From positions 1 through 64,000 of the forward strand of contig DUMA01000032.1 in assembly GCA_012840135.1 (NCBI GenBank): a DNA stretch of 64,000 bases. Reading direction: 5' to 3'. Both the position numbers and the translations under genes were made by a program. Shown here in pieces: positions 15,842 through 24,195 of this stretch. Every line of letters begins with the position of its first letter. The stretch's first letter is position 1. The DNA comes from Thermoanaerobacterales bacterium (GTDB lineage Bacteria; Bacillota; Thermosediminibacteria; Thermosediminibacterales; Tepidanaerobacteraceae). The notes beneath the pieces are model-generated. The model ran no database searches. It worked only from the letters and a program-made list of their open reading frames with translations, and had not been told where the DNA came from.

Positions 15842-16753
15842 TTATCTGAAAATATTTTTGTCTCTTTCGTGCCGGTTACTATCATAATATCTTACAATGC
15901 CATTGGTTATAGCCTGAGCCGTTCTTTCTTTAAAAACCGGGCTCCGGAGCCAGCCTTCTTCGACAGGGTTTGATATAGTGCAGACTTCAATGGTGACAAA
16001 GGGAATACTAGCCATCGACCCTATGGCGTCGACTACCCCGGTAAGGCTTTCTTCCTTTATCCCCCTGTTTTCCAACTTTAATTTTTTGTAAAGTTCTTCG
16101 AGAATAAGCCCGGCCAGGAGTTCGCCCGGCTTGGAATGATACGATCCACCGGCGCCACAGGCATCTTTATTCCTGACCCAGCGGGTATGAATACTTATCC
16201 ACAGGTCAGCTTCCAGTAAACCTGCAACTTCCAGCCTGTCTTTTAAACCCAGGGAAATGTCTTTTTCTCTTGTCAATACGGCCCGGGCTCCTGTTCCAAT
16301 AATTTTTGACTTGAGAAAACTTGCAATATGCATTACTACATTTTTTTCCAGGAGATTTATATAGCCCCGGCGACCCGTATCGCCTCCTCCGTGGCCCGGG
16401 TCAATTACTATCAATCTATCCTTCATAACTTTTTTTATATATCCCCTGTCAAAACATATCTCAAGCCTATCCGGAATGCCCCGGGTTCTCTTTAATCGGT
16501 ATGAGGCCGGATGCTGCAAAGATACTGAAACCATTGGCTTCTCATCCTGTTGTTCGACTCTTACGGTGTTTATCAGACCATCATAAATGCTTATGGTATC
16601 TTTCGCCATAATAAGTTCCCCGTCCAATATCAGCTCATAGATATTATGTGAAGATTTGCGAACGGTATGTGAAAGCGGTGCCGTGGATTCCATTATCAGT
16701 GTCGAAAAATCGGGGTCGGTTCTCACATATACATTTGTCAGACCGCGTTTCAT
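15842..16753 (-). CDS. N-acetylmuramoyl-L-alanine amidase (Amidase_3) without signal peptide
   Basis: A 303-residue protein. Residues about 1-115 are a beta-rich AMIN-like region and about 125-295 an Amidase_3 zinc hydrolase domain: first zinc His in VIDPGHGGGDTG, Glu in LLEKN, second His in SIHTR, and catalytic Glu in TIEVCTISNP. The usual SIHAN is SIHTR and the usual VE(T/M)GFLSN is VEVCTISNP, so it is a diverged member. The first residues (MKRGLTNVYVRT) show no signal peptide or helix, so export is unclear. ATG 16753 follows AGGAGGG. Confidence 0.85.
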   Translation of the reverse strand: MKRGLTNVYVRTDPDFSTLIMESTAPLSHTVRKSSHNIYELILDGELIMAKDTISIYDGLINTVRVEQQDEKPMVSVSLQHPASYRLKRTRGIPDRLEICFDRGYIKKVMKDRLIVIDPGHGGGDTGRRGYINLLEKNVVMHIASFLKSKIIGTGARAVLTREKDISLGLKDRLEVAGLLEADLWISIHTRWVRNKDACGAGGSYHSKPGELLAGLILEELYKKLKLENRGIKEESLTGVVDAIGSMASIPFVTIEVCTISNPVEEGWLRSPVFKERTAQAITNGIVRYYDSNRHERDKNIFR

Positions 16754-16887
16754 ACGAACCCTCCTGTATTAGTTTCGTATCATAAATATATTATTCATGA
16801 GTTTTCAAAACGGTGTTGAGAAACAACCAATTAATTCTAAAACTCGCAGTGGTTGAATAGAAATGTAAATGGAGGGAAGGGGTAACG

Positions 16888-17532
16888 ATGGTAATGTCAG
16901 CCGCCAAATGGATGCCTGTACCCATCAGGACCCATATCATCACCGAAAAGGATGACATCGTAGAGGTTGTAATAAAATATATTTCTCCTGTGGCCGAATC
17001 CGGAGACATCATAATCATAGCCGAAAGTCCCGTGGCTATTGCCCAGGCAAGAGCGGTCCTATCCAGTTCCATAAAGAGCGGTCTCTTGGCTCGCTTCCTG
17101 TGCAAATTCCCCAACAAGGACGGTAGTCTTGGCACTCCCGAAGCCATGCAGCTGGCCATAAACGAGGTGGGGAAATTCCGCATAATTCTCGGAGCCATAG
17201 CTGCCGCCCTCGGAAAAATGGTGGGCCGTAAAGGTGACTTTTACAGGGTTGCCGGTAGGGATCTGGCCAAGATCGATGACATAGCAGGAACCCTCCCGCC
17301 TTACGATCGCTACATTGTACCAGGCCCTAAAAATCCGAAGGAGATTACGGATAAAATCTTCAAAAAAACAGGTTTAACCACCGTCATTGCCGATATCAAT
17401 GATATGAAATGTGTAGACATACTGGCCATTTCAGGAAAGGTAAAAGAAAGCGAGTTTATTGAAATCCTAAAAAACAATCCTCTTGGAAATGATGACCAGC
17501 AAACGCCCATAGTGGTGTTAAAGCGCGTATAA
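16888..17532 (+). CDS. CofE-like coenzyme F420-0:L-glutamate ligase family protein
   Basis: A 214-residue protein resembling the glutamate ligase fold of CofE: N-terminal VPIRTHIITEKDDI, the central GDIIIIAESPVAIAQ, and the later AISGKVKES region. In methanogens and actinobacteria CofE adds glutamates to F420, but this lineage is not known to make F420 and no other F420 gene is nearby, so the substrate is uncertain. ATG 16888 follows GGAGGGAAGGGG. It is divergent from the Amidase_3 gene and 29 bp ahead of the cwlD-like gene. Confidence 0.75.
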   Translation: MVMSAAKWMPVPIRTHIITEKDDIVEVVIKYISPVAESGDIIIIAESPVAIAQARAVLSSSIKSGLLARFLCKFPNKDGSLGTPEAMQLAINEVGKFRIILGAIAAALGKMVGRKGDFYRVAGRDLAKIDDIAGTLPPYDRYIVPGPKNPKEITDKIFKKTGLTTVIADINDMKCVDILAISGKVKESEFIEILKNNPLGNDDQQTPIVVLKRV

Positions 17533-17561
17533 ATTCATAAGAAAGTCGGGTGGTGTGATTT

Positions 17562-18311
17562 ATGAAAAACCTGTTAAGAAAGCTTTCCATCCTGCAAAAA
17601 AACCGGGGCAAAAAAGTCCTCAATCCCAAATTACCGGCGATAGTTTTTCTTGTAATGCTCCTGGGTTTGACTTATAATATTTTTATTGTCAGAAACATTT
17701 CCGCATGGAAATTATTCATTCCTGGCAGGACCGTAGCCATCGATCCCGGTCACGGGACCATTGACCGCGGTGTAGTCCACCGTGACAGCGGTGTGGCCGA
17801 GAGCCCAATTAATCTTGCAGTTTCTTTGAAACTGAAAGAAATCCTTGACCGGCAAAAATTCAATGTGGTTCTTACCCGGGACCATGAGACCCAGGAACAG
17901 ATGGCAAACCACAAAGAACTCAAGCGCAGAATTGACATGGCTGTTTCAAACAGAGCGGATATATTTGTGAGCATACATGTAAACCAGTATCCCGACCCGT
18001 CCTGCTTTGGAGCTCAGTGTTTCTACAATCCACAAAAACCCGAAAGCAAACTGCTGGCTCTACTGATTCAGGAGGAATTAAAAGCTCTGGAACCAGAAAA
18101 TTTCCGGGAAGCCCTACCCCAGGACTTGTTCATACTGCGGGAATCTCCAATTCCTGCGGTGCTGGTGGAAATGGGGTTTATATCCAATCCTTCGGACCGT
18201 CAGAAACTTCAGGACCCTTCTTACCAGGAAAAGATAGCCAAAGCCATATCGTCAGGTATAAATCGGTACTTTAATAAAGATACTCCCAAACATACTCCTG
18301 AATACAATTAA
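17562..18311 (+). CDS. cwlD: Membrane-anchored N-acetylmuramoyl-L-alanine amidase, CwlD-like
   Basis: A 249-residue protein with a cytoplasmic basic start, one membrane anchor (about 25-45) and an outside Amidase_3 domain: zinc ligands in AIDPGHGTIDRG, the ESPIN Glu, SIHVN, and catalytic Glu in LVEMGFISNPSD. This matches CwlD, which cuts the peptide from muramic acid for muramic-delta-lactam formation in the spore cortex. The assignment over a vegetative amidase is by size and anchor only. It is followed by a strong terminator. Confidence 0.85.
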   Translation: MKNLLRKLSILQKNRGKKVLNPKLPAIVFLVMLLGLTYNIFIVRNISAWKLFIPGRTVAIDPGHGTIDRGVVHRDSGVAESPINLAVSLKLKEILDRQKFNVVLTRDHETQEQMANHKELKRRIDMAVSNRADIFVSIHVNQYPDPSCFGAQCFYNPQKPESKLLALLIQEELKALEPENFREALPQDLFILRESPIPAVLVEMGFISNPSDRQKLQDPSYQEKIAKAISSGINRYFNKDTPKHTPEYN

Positions 18312-18333
18312 AAAAAAGTAACGCATCTTTTCT

Positions 18334-18379
18334 CCCTCTCATATTATATTTTGTAAAATCAGATGAGAGGGGTTTTTTT
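18334..18379 (+). terminator. Terminator that abuts the pdaD start codon
   Basis: CCCTCTCAT (18334-18342) pairs with ATGAGAGGG (18363-18371), followed by seven T that end directly at the pdaD ATG (18380). The 3' arm GAGAGGGG is also the pdaD ribosome-binding site, so folding would block both readthrough and initiation. Confidence 0.75.
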
Positions 18380-18841
18380 ATGCTGCCAATGCCAACAAAA
18401 TACAGGATGGTAGCGGGTAGTTCGGAAGGAGCTACTGAACTCAATGCCTTCGATGGTGCGCTGCTTTCGGCCGGAGCTGGAAACCTTAATCTCCTCCGGG
18501 TTAGCAGTATTTTACCTCCAGGTGCGGTATATGATGAAACTCTGGTTATACCTCCGGGGAATCTGGTACCCGTAGCCTATGGTTCCATCGTGAACAGCAG
18601 GCCCGGGGCCGTCATATCTGCTGCGGTGGCGGTAGGAATCCCGGAAGACGGTGATTACGGCGTCATAATGGAGCTTTCCGGAGAATTTGACAGGTTCACT
18701 GCCGAAAGCAGGATAAGGCAGATGGTGGTGAATGCCTTCAAAATTAGAAACAAGCCTCTGGCCGACGTAAGAATCTGTTCTGCCGAGCACATGGTGGATA
18801 AAATCGGTTGCGCCTTTGCAGGAGTTCTTCTATGGTATTAA
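18380..18841 (+). CDS. pdaD: Pyruvoyl-dependent arginine decarboxylase
   Basis: A 153-residue proenzyme that makes agmatine from arginine, the first step to polyamines. The self-cleavage site is the Ser-Ser in RVSSILPPGA, whose second Ser becomes the pyruvoyl group; PPGAVYDE and PGAVISAAVAVG match the family. It is a compact alternative to PLP-type SpeA. The ATG at 18380 is placed 8 nt after GAGAGGGG, inside a terminator-like hairpin. No other polyamine gene is adjacent. Confidence 0.9.
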   Translation: MLPMPTKYRMVAGSSEGATELNAFDGALLSAGAGNLNLLRVSSILPPGAVYDETLVIPPGNLVPVAYGSIVNSRPGAVISAAVAVGIPEDGDYGVIMELSGEFDRFTAESRIRQMVVNAFKIRNKPLADVRICSAEHMVDKIGCAFAGVLLWY

Positions 18842-18911
18842 AATATGTTATTGACTTGTGAGATCAGTTTTTGTTATATTTTTATTAAATTAATGCACAA
18901 GAGGAATCGTC

Positions 18912-19598
18912 ATGACATCCACTGAAAAAAATCAACTCGCATTCGGCATTAAGCGTGCTATGCCCATAGTGATGGGTTACATTCCCGTGGGATTTGCCCT
19001 GGGGGTGCTGGCATCGGGCAACGGTCTTTCTCCGTTCGAAACCGGAGCCATGTCTATTCTGGTCTATGCCGGTTCGGCTCAATTTATAGCCGTAAATATG
19101 CTGGGAGCGGGCATAAGCCCACTCCCCATTATTATTACCACGCTGCTGGTAAACTTAAGACATATTCTGTTCAGTGCTTCCCTGAGCCCTTATTTCCGGG
19201 AAGTAAACAAAAAGCTTATCCCGCTGATTTCCTTTTACATCACCGATGAAAGTTTTGCTGTAAGCATCACCGATGTTAAAGAAAAAAGTTTAACCCAAAC
19301 TTATTTTCTGGGGCTTTACATAACTTCATATTTGAGCTGGGTGCTGAGCACCATACTGGGCTCGGCTTTTGGAAGCCTCATACCGGATACAAAAGCCCTG
19401 GGTTTTGACTTCGCCCTGCCGGGCATGTTCCTTGCACTTTTATGCATGCAGTTGAAGGATATGAAAACCATCTTAGTAGCCCTGGCGGCCGGTGCGTTGT
19501 CCATGTTTTTCTTTTTCACTGTTCCCGGCAACTGGAACGTGATTCTGGCCACCATCGCTGCAGCGTCACTGGGGGTGTTTCTCGAAAGATGGAATTGA
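18912..19598 (+). CDS. azlC: AzlC-family branched-chain amino acid exporter, large subunit
   Basis: A 228-residue inner-membrane protein with about six membrane helices and the family sequence GYIPVGFALGVLA plus NLRHILFSASLSPYF. With AzlD it exports branched-chain amino acids or analogues. ATG 18912 follows AGAGGAATCGTC. Its 3' end overlaps azlD by 10 nt. Confidence 0.92.
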   Translation: MTSTEKNQLAFGIKRAMPIVMGYIPVGFALGVLASGNGLSPFETGAMSILVYAGSAQFIAVNMLGAGISPLPIIITTLLVNLRHILFSASLSPYFREVNKKLIPLISFYITDESFAVSITDVKEKSLTQTYFLGLYITSYLSWVLSTILGSAFGSLIPDTKALGFDFALPGMFLALLCMQLKDMKTILVALAAGALSMFFFFTVPGNWNVILATIAAASLGVFLERWN

Positions 19599-19915
19599 GT
19601 TATATTATTCTGATCGTCGGCATGGGGATCGTAACATACATCCCCCGCATGCTGCCGGCTACGGTGCTCTCTCAGAAAAAACTGCCGGATATTTTGATAA
19701 GGTTTTTAAACTACATCCCTACAGCCGTACTGTCGGCCCTGCTTTTCCCCAGCGTGCTGGTGACGGGGCACGAAATCAATATAGGGATATCAAATCCCCT
19801 TTTTATAACGTCATTGCTTACATTTCCCATAGCATATAAAACCAAGAATATGTTTTTAACCGTAATCATTGGAATGATAATAATTATAATTTTAAACAAC
19901 CTTGTATATACGTAA
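19589..19915 (+). CDS. azlD: AzlD-family branched-chain amino acid exporter, small subunit
   Basis: A 108-residue membrane protein with three to four helices (GMGIVTYIPRMLPATVLS is the family start). ATG 19589 (MELSYIIL) lies in the end of azlC, so translation is coupled; the 49 codons upstream are the azlC frame read out of phase. No strong terminator follows; a weak hairpin lies at about 19921-19965. Confidence 0.92.
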   Translation: MELSYIILIVGMGIVTYIPRMLPATVLSQKKLPDILIRFLNYIPTAVLSALLFPSVLVTGHEINIGISNPLFITSLLTFPIAYKTKNMFLTVIIGMIIIIILNNLVYT

Positions 19916-19992
19916 GTGTATCCCATCATTCTTATCCGTTATATGCGGGTGATGGCCCCAGGCCAACGGCTTTACAACGGCTTTAGGTGTTG

Positions 19993-21126
19993 TTAGATTA
20001 AAACCCATATGCCGATGGCTGCCAGAATCCCCATAAACCCTCCGAAGTAAAAGGGCGCAGTAGCCCCGAACATGTTCCATAAGGCCCCGGCCAGAATGGA
20101 AGCAGGCAGAAGGCCTATACCCACCAGAGTGGCGTGCAGGCCTATTAATGTCCCCCTCAAGTTTTCCGGCGCTATATCCGTCACAAAAGCCTTTTCCACG
20201 CCTTCGGTGAAGGCTATGTAAAGCCCGTAGACTCCGAATAAAACCCAGATGGCGGTAGACGTCCGGGCCAGGGCAAATCCGAAGTATACCAGGCCGTAAA
20301 CGAGATAGCCCGCCACCAACATTTTCTTCCTGCCGATGCGGTCCGATATCAATCCTGCAGGATAGGAAAATATATCGTATATTACATTATACAAAAGGTA
20401 TAGAAGCAGCACAGTCTTTGCATCAAAACCCACATTCTGGGCTTTTAAAAGCAGGAATTGGTTGGATGAATTTCCAAGGGTAAATATAAACATCAGAATT
20501 AAAAAGGATTTCAAACGTTTATCCAGAGCGTTCCAGTTCAGGGATAATTTTTTGGATGCATTTTTAACCTGAGTAACCTTTTCTTTTACCAGAAAGAGTG
20601 CCGCCACACCCAGCACTGCCGGAATCAGGGAATAAAGGAACACGCTGTAGTAATTGCCGGGGTGTCTGGTCAGAAAATAATAGGCCAGTACAACACCTAT
20701 GGCTGCCCCCAGGGTATCCATGGCCCTGTGCAGTCCGAAAGCCCTGCCCCTGGCATCTGGGGGCGCCGACTCGGCAATGAGCGCATCCCGCGGTGCGGTC
20801 CGCACTCCCTTCCCGAAGCGATCAGCAACCCTGCCCGCCAGCACGAAGGGCCAGGATGTGGCCAGGTACAGCAGCACCTTTCCTATGGTGGAAAAGCCGT
20901 ATCCCATTATGGCGAAGGGTTTCCGCCTTTCCATTTTGTCTGAAAAGTATCCAGAAAAAACCTTCAAAAGGCTGGCCAAGCTTTCAGCTATGCCTTCAAT
21001 CGTGCCCACAATCAGCGGCGTCGCTCCCAGCTTTGTGGTTAAAAATATGGGGAGCAACGGATACACCATCTCGGTGCTGATATCGGTTAAGAGACTGGTT
21101 ATGCCCAGAATGATGATGTTAAACAA
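19993..21126 (-). CDS. Major facilitator superfamily transporter
   Basis: A 377-residue transporter with about eleven to twelve membrane helices. It has the MFS loop signature GRVADRFGKGVRTAPRDA and a later repeat (GLISDRIGRKKM). It begins with TTG at 21126, the base after the ChrB-like gene's TAA, with a GAGGGG site about 11 nt upstream, so the two proteins are made from one mRNA. The substrate is unknown; chromate is handled by ChrA rather than by MFS proteins, so a drug or metabolite is more likely. Confidence 0.85.
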   Translation of the reverse strand: MFNIIILGITSLLTDISTEMVYPLLPIFLTTKLGATPLIVGTIEGIAESLASLLKVFSGYFSDKMERRKPFAIMGYGFSTIGKVLLYLATSWPFVLAGRVADRFGKGVRTAPRDALIAESAPPDARGRAFGLHRAMDTLGAAIGVVLAYYFLTRHPGNYYSVFLYSLIPAVLGVAALFLVKEKVTQVKNASKKLSLNWNALDKRLKSFLILMFIFTLGNSSNQFLLLKAQNVGFDAKTVLLLYLLYNVIYDIFSYPAGLISDRIGRKKMLVAGYLVYGLVYFGFALARTSTAIWVLFGVYGLYIAFTEGVEKAFVTDIAPENLRGTLIGLHATLVGIGLLPASILAGALWNMFGATAPFYFGGFMGILAAIGIWVLI

Positions 21127-21669
21127 TTATATCGTCCCCTCTTTTTTATATATTTTGTCCGCAAACTCCATCAGGAGTTTGCGGCATCCAGCCATCATTT
21201 CCTCGGCTTTTTGCCTCTTCTTTGAGCCGAAAAAATCCCTCTCCCTTATTTTTGAAAACCAGCGCGACAGCTTGTCAATTTCTTCATCGTTTTCTTCCAG
21301 CTCCGCAAAAGTGAAATTCTGTTTTGCGGTCTCTTTTTCTATTTCTGAATAAAAGTCATTGCATTTATCCATCAATTCCTCATATTCCAGATCTCTTTGC
21401 TCGTTGAATTTTGAGATAAGATAATTTTCATCCTCGTCAGAAAGGGCCGTCACTTGAAGCAGTAGAGCCTCTCCCCCCGATTCCTTTATATCTTTTGTCA
21501 GGATGCGGATCTCATCTTCGAGATTGTTTATGCATGGATATATGGCTGCCGATTGCTGAAGATACAACGCACCCAGCTCTTTTAATTTTCTCCATGCCTT
21601 CACCCGCAAAGTCGAAGGCTCCGACGGAACCCTGTATATGATCAGAAACCACTTTAATTTTTCGGACAT
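21127..21669 (-). CDS. ChrB N-terminal-domain protein (putative regulator)
   Basis: A 180-residue protein whose first 85 residues match the ChrB N-terminal domain: WFLIIYRVPSEPSTLRVKAW, the Leu-Gly-Ala-Tyr-Leu turn, and SGGEALLLQVTAL. The rest is a charged helical region. In ChrB the N-domain is linked to regulation of chromate resistance. The promoter here holds a palindrome array (21685-21761), so it may be the repressor of its own operon. It could instead be a non-DNA-binding sensor. Confidence 0.75.
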   Translation of the reverse strand: MSEKLKWFLIIYRVPSEPSTLRVKAWRKLKELGALYLQQSAAIYPCINNLEDEIRILTKDIKESGGEALLLQVTALSDEDENYLISKFNEQRDLEYEELMDKCNDFYSEIEKETAKQNFTFAELEENDEEIDKLSRWFSKIRERDFFGSKKRQKAEEMMAGCRKLLMEFADKIYKKEGTI

Positions 21670-21684
21670 ATGGTTCGCCTCTTT

Positions 21685-21761
21685 GCAACATATGTTTATT
21701 TTTTAATATTGTAACATATGTTTTTGACTAATGCAACATATGTTGCTAAAATATATGTTGC
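21685..21761. repeat. Array of (GC)AACATATGTT(GC) palindromes over a promoter
   Basis: GCAACATATGTT (21685-21696), GTAACATATGTT (21711-21722), the perfect 14-bp palindrome GCAACATATGTTGC (21733-21746) and a fourth version with AATATATGTT ending in GC (21750-21761). Centres are 26, 22 and 15 bp apart. Three copies cover or flank the ChrB-like promoter. This is the pattern of a multi-site repressor operator. Confidence 0.8.
21708..21736 (-). promoter_or_regulatory. Promoter of the ChrB-like/MFS operon, inside the palindrome array
   Basis: TTGCAT (21731-21736) and TACAAT (21708-21713) on the minus strand are 17 bp apart. The -35 shares bases with palindrome 3 and palindrome 2 fills the spacer, so operator occupancy would block RNA polymerase. 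Confidence 0.65.
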
Positions 21762-21775
21762 ATTATATTTTGATA

Positions 21776-21804
21776 TTGACATTAATTCTAATGTATTTTA
21801 CAAT
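21776..21804 (+). promoter_or_regulatory. Promoter of the vapB-vapC pair
   Basis: Consensus -35 TTGACA (21776-21781) and -10 TACAAT (21799-21804) are 17 bp apart, 42 bp before the antitoxin start. It is divergent from the ChrB-like promoter and about 15 bp from the palindrome array, so cross-control is possible. Confidence 0.75.
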
Positions 21805-21845
21805 GTGTGTAAGAATTTATTACTTTAAGTAAGGAGGTTGGAATT

Positions 21846-22127
21846 GTGAATTATAATATTGTAAAGGTAACAAGTAAGGGTCAGATGACTATTCCACATC
21901 TCATTAGAAAAAAGCTGAATATAAAAAAAGATGATTCTTTAATCGTCTATTTACAAAATGACGAAATCAGGATAAAAAAACTGTCAGTAGTAGAACCATT
22001 GGGAGACAATGATCCTATATGGAAATTCGCAGGTACTCTGGCTGATGAGCCGGATGTAGCCGAAAATCACGACAAATATTTAGTAATGGAAGAAAAGAAG
22101 TATTTAGAATATAAAAAGGATGAATAA
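21846..22127 (+). CDS. AbrB/MazE-fold antitoxin (VapB-like)
   Basis: A 93-residue protein. Residues 1-45 form the swapped-hairpin AbrB DNA-binding fold (KVTSKGQMTIPHLIRKKL, then DEIRIKK). The acidic C-terminal tail would embrace the toxin. GTG 21846 follows AAGGAGG at 8 nt. Directly upstream of the PIN gene with overlapping ends, it neutralises the toxin and represses the operon, as is normal in this family. Confidence 0.88.
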   Translation: MNYNIVKVTSKGQMTIPHLIRKKLNIKKDDSLIVYLQNDEIRIKKLSVVEPLGDNDPIWKFAGTLADEPDVAENHDKYLVMEEKKYLEYKKDE

Positions 22128-22128
22128 T

Positions 22129-22524
22129 ATGAGCAGAAAGATATTGGTTGATACCAGTGCCTTATATGAAATCTTCAATAAGACCGGTTATTATCATGAG
22201 TCTGCTATGAATATCTTAAAGAATATGAATAAATATAAAATGATTCCAATATTAACAAACTTTATCGTAGCAGAAATCTATACATTGATTTTAATCCGGG
22301 TCGGAGCCGATAAGGCAAGAGCCTGGATAAAAAATAACATATGGCATATTGAAAGAATAACGGAAGAAGATGAAAAACGTGCGATAAATATTTTATTAAG
22401 CTATACTGATAAAACCTTTTCTTATACTGACGCAACAACTTTTGCATTAATGGAAAGATTAAATATAGATACAGCCTTTACTTTTGATAAACATTTTGTA
22501 CAATACGGATTTAAACAACTTTAA
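22129..22524 (+). CDS. PIN-domain ribonuclease toxin (VapC-like)
   Basis: A 131-residue PIN nuclease. The four acidic catalytic residues are visible: Asp in LVDTSALYE, Glu in VAEIYT, Asp in SYTDATTFA, and Asp in FTFDKHF. VapC-type enzymes cut RNA at the initiator tRNA or the sarcin-ricin loop. Start choice: ATG 22120 is only 1 nt from the AAAGGA site, whereas ATG 22129 is at a normal distance. It overlaps or abuts the antitoxin stop. Confidence 0.9.
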   Translation: MSRKILVDTSALYEIFNKTGYYHESAMNILKNMNKYKMIPILTNFIVAEIYTLILIRVGADKARAWIKNNIWHIERITEEDEKRAINILLSYTDKTFSYTDATTFALMERLNIDTAFTFDKHFVQYGFKQL

Positions 22525-22528
22525 TGAA

Positions 22529-22568
22529 AAAAAAAGAGCTTTTACCTTTAGAGTAGAAGCTCTTTTTA
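22529..22568. terminator. Bidirectional terminator between vapC and hbd
   Basis: AAAGAGCTTTTAC and a GTAGAAGCTCTTT complement form the stem. A T-run follows on the plus strand and nine T follow on the minus strand, so it ends both the toxin-antitoxin mRNA and the acyl-CoA operon. Confidence 0.8.
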
Positions 22569-22571
22569 TCT

Positions 22572-23420
22572 TTAGTACTCGTAAAATCCAACTCCTGTCT
22601 TTTTTCCCAGTCTTCCGGCCATCACCATCTTTTTTAGCAAAGGCGCCGGGCGGTATTTACTGTCCCCGAACTCCTGATAGAGCACTTCCATGATGGCAAG
22701 GCATACATCAAGTCCAATGAGGTCGGCCAGAGCCAGGGGGCCTATGGGATGATTGGCTCCGACCATCATAGCTTTATCTATATCTTCAGCCTTTGCAATG
22801 CCCTCACTGTACATGAATATGGCTTCATTTATCATAGGTATTAACAGCCTGTTTACCACAAATCCCGGAGCTTCTTCCAGCACAACGGGGGTTTTGCCCA
22901 GATCTTCGGCAATATTTTTTACCAGATCCACCGCTTCATTGGATGTCCGTATACCCCTTATGACTTCCACCAGCTTCATCACCGGTGCTGGGTTGAAAAA
23001 GTGCATCCCCACAACTCTTTCAGGGGTCTTCGTAGCGGCGGCTATCCGGGTTATACTCAAGGAAGAAGTATTCGTTGCAAGGATGGTGTGAGGAGGACAT
23101 ATACGATCCAGCTCTGTAAAAAGTTTTACTTTTGTATCCATGTTTTCAAATACCGCTTCCACCACCAGTTGTGAGTTGGATGCGAGGGAAAGATCGGTAC
23201 CGGTCTTTATGTGATTAAGTGTACTTGTATATTCATCCGGAGTAATTTTTTGTTTTTCAATTAATTTATTGAGATTTTTTTCTATATTCTTATACCCCTT
23301 TGTTACCATGTCTTCACTTATATCAAGCAATGTGACTTCATAACCTTTTTGAGCAAAAATCTGGGCTATACCGCTGCCCATAGTGCCTGCTCCGATAACG
23401 GTGATGTTTTTTGTATGCAC
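22572..23420 (-). CDS. hbd: 3-hydroxybutyryl-CoA dehydrogenase
   Basis: A 282-residue NAD(P)-dependent enzyme that interconverts 3-hydroxybutyryl-CoA and acetoacetyl-CoA. The Rossmann [14 protein letters not shown] begins at residue 10, the catalytic His lies in [15 protein letters not shown], and the substrate loop has PGFVVNRLL. The length is typical of the clostridial monofunctional enzyme. It is the last gene of the nine-gene operon, which also has a short-chain reductase, a thiolase and an enoyl-CoA hydratase. Confidence 0.95.
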   Translation of the reverse strand: MHTKNITVIGAGTMGSGIAQIFAQKGYEVTLLDISEDMVTKGYKNIEKNLNKLIEKQKITPDEYTSTLNHIKTGTDLSLASNSQLVVEAVFENMDTKVKLFTELDRICPPHTILATNTSSLSITRIAAATKTPERVVGMHFFNPAPVMKLVEVIRGIRTSNEAVDLVKNIAEDLGKTPVVLEEAPGFVVNRLLIPMINEAIFMYSEGIAKAEDIDKAMMVGANHPIGPLALADLIGLDVCLAIMEVLYQEFGDSKYRPAPLLKKMVMAGRLGKKTGVGFYEY

Positions 23421-23438
23421 ATTGAGTCTCTCCTTTTT

Positions 23439-24179
23439 TCAGATAATCAGGCCTCCGTCTACTCCCAGCACCTGACCGTTGATATAGGAAGCTTCATCCG
23501 ATGCTAAAAAGAGGTATGCTCTGGCCACATCTTCTGGGGATCCCAATCTGCCAAGAGGAGTCTTTGATTTCATAAGGTCCAAGACCTTTTCAGGTACTTT
23601 TGCGGTCATGTCGGTTATGATGAATCCCGGAGCAACTGCATTTACCCTCACTCCCCTTTTACCAAGCTCTCTCGCCCAGCTTTTTGTCATCCCTATGACT
23701 CCAGCCTTTGCAGCGGCATAATTGGTTTGGCCTATGTTGCCGTATATTCCCACCACCGATGAGGCTGATAGAATGACTCCATAGCCCTGTTCTATCATGA
23801 TGGGAGCTACGGCCTGAGTACAATTGAATACTCCTTTTAGGTTTACATTTATTACTTTGTCCCATTGCTCTTCAGTCATATTTGTCAAAAATGCATCAGC
23901 GGTGATACCTGCATTATTTACCAGGATATCTATTTTGCCGTATTTCGCCTTTGTTTCATTTACCATATTTTGTACATTGCTTCTATCGGTGACGTCCACT
24001 TTAAAAAAAGATGCTTCGCTGTTCTGAGCTTTTAATACTTCCAGGGTTTTTTTACCGATATTTTCATCAAAGTCACAGATGATTACTTTTGCTCCTTCTT
24101 TAGAAAAGAGAAAGGCCGTTTCCTTTCCTATGCCTTTTGCTCCTCCGGTAATAATTGCTACTTTATCCTTTAATCTCAT
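23439..24179 (-). CDS. Short-chain 3-oxoacyl-(ACP/CoA) reductase, FabG/PhaB-like
   Basis: A 246-residue SDR enzyme. Motifs: cofactor GGAKGIGKETA, NNAG, catalytic Ser (SASSVVG), Tyr-x3-Lys in YAAAKAG, and C-terminal VDGGLII. It reduces 3-oxoacyl groups to (R)-3-hydroxyacyl groups. ATG 24179 follows GGAGGAATCAAC. With hbd of opposite stereochemistry in the same operon, the cluster has two ways to make a 3-hydroxyacyl-CoA. ACP versus CoA preference cannot be told from sequence. Confidence 0.9.
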   Translation of the reverse strand: MRLKDKVAIITGGAKGIGKETAFLFSKEGAKVIICDFDENIGKKTLEVLKAQNSEASFFKVDVTDRSNVQNMVNETKAKYGKIDILVNNAGITADAFLTNMTEEQWDKVINVNLKGVFNCTQAVAPIMIEQGYGVILSASSVVGIYGNIGQTNYAAAKAGVIGMTKSWARELGKRGVRVNAVAPGFIITDMTAKVPEKVLDLMKSKTPLGRLGSPEDVARAYLFLASDEASYINGQVLGVDGGLII

Positions 24180-24195
24180 GTTGATTCCTCCAATT

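Noticed and set aside
19993-21669. Chromate efflux operon
   Set aside because: The partner of the ChrB-like protein is an MFS transporter, not ChrA; chromate resistance cannot be claimed.
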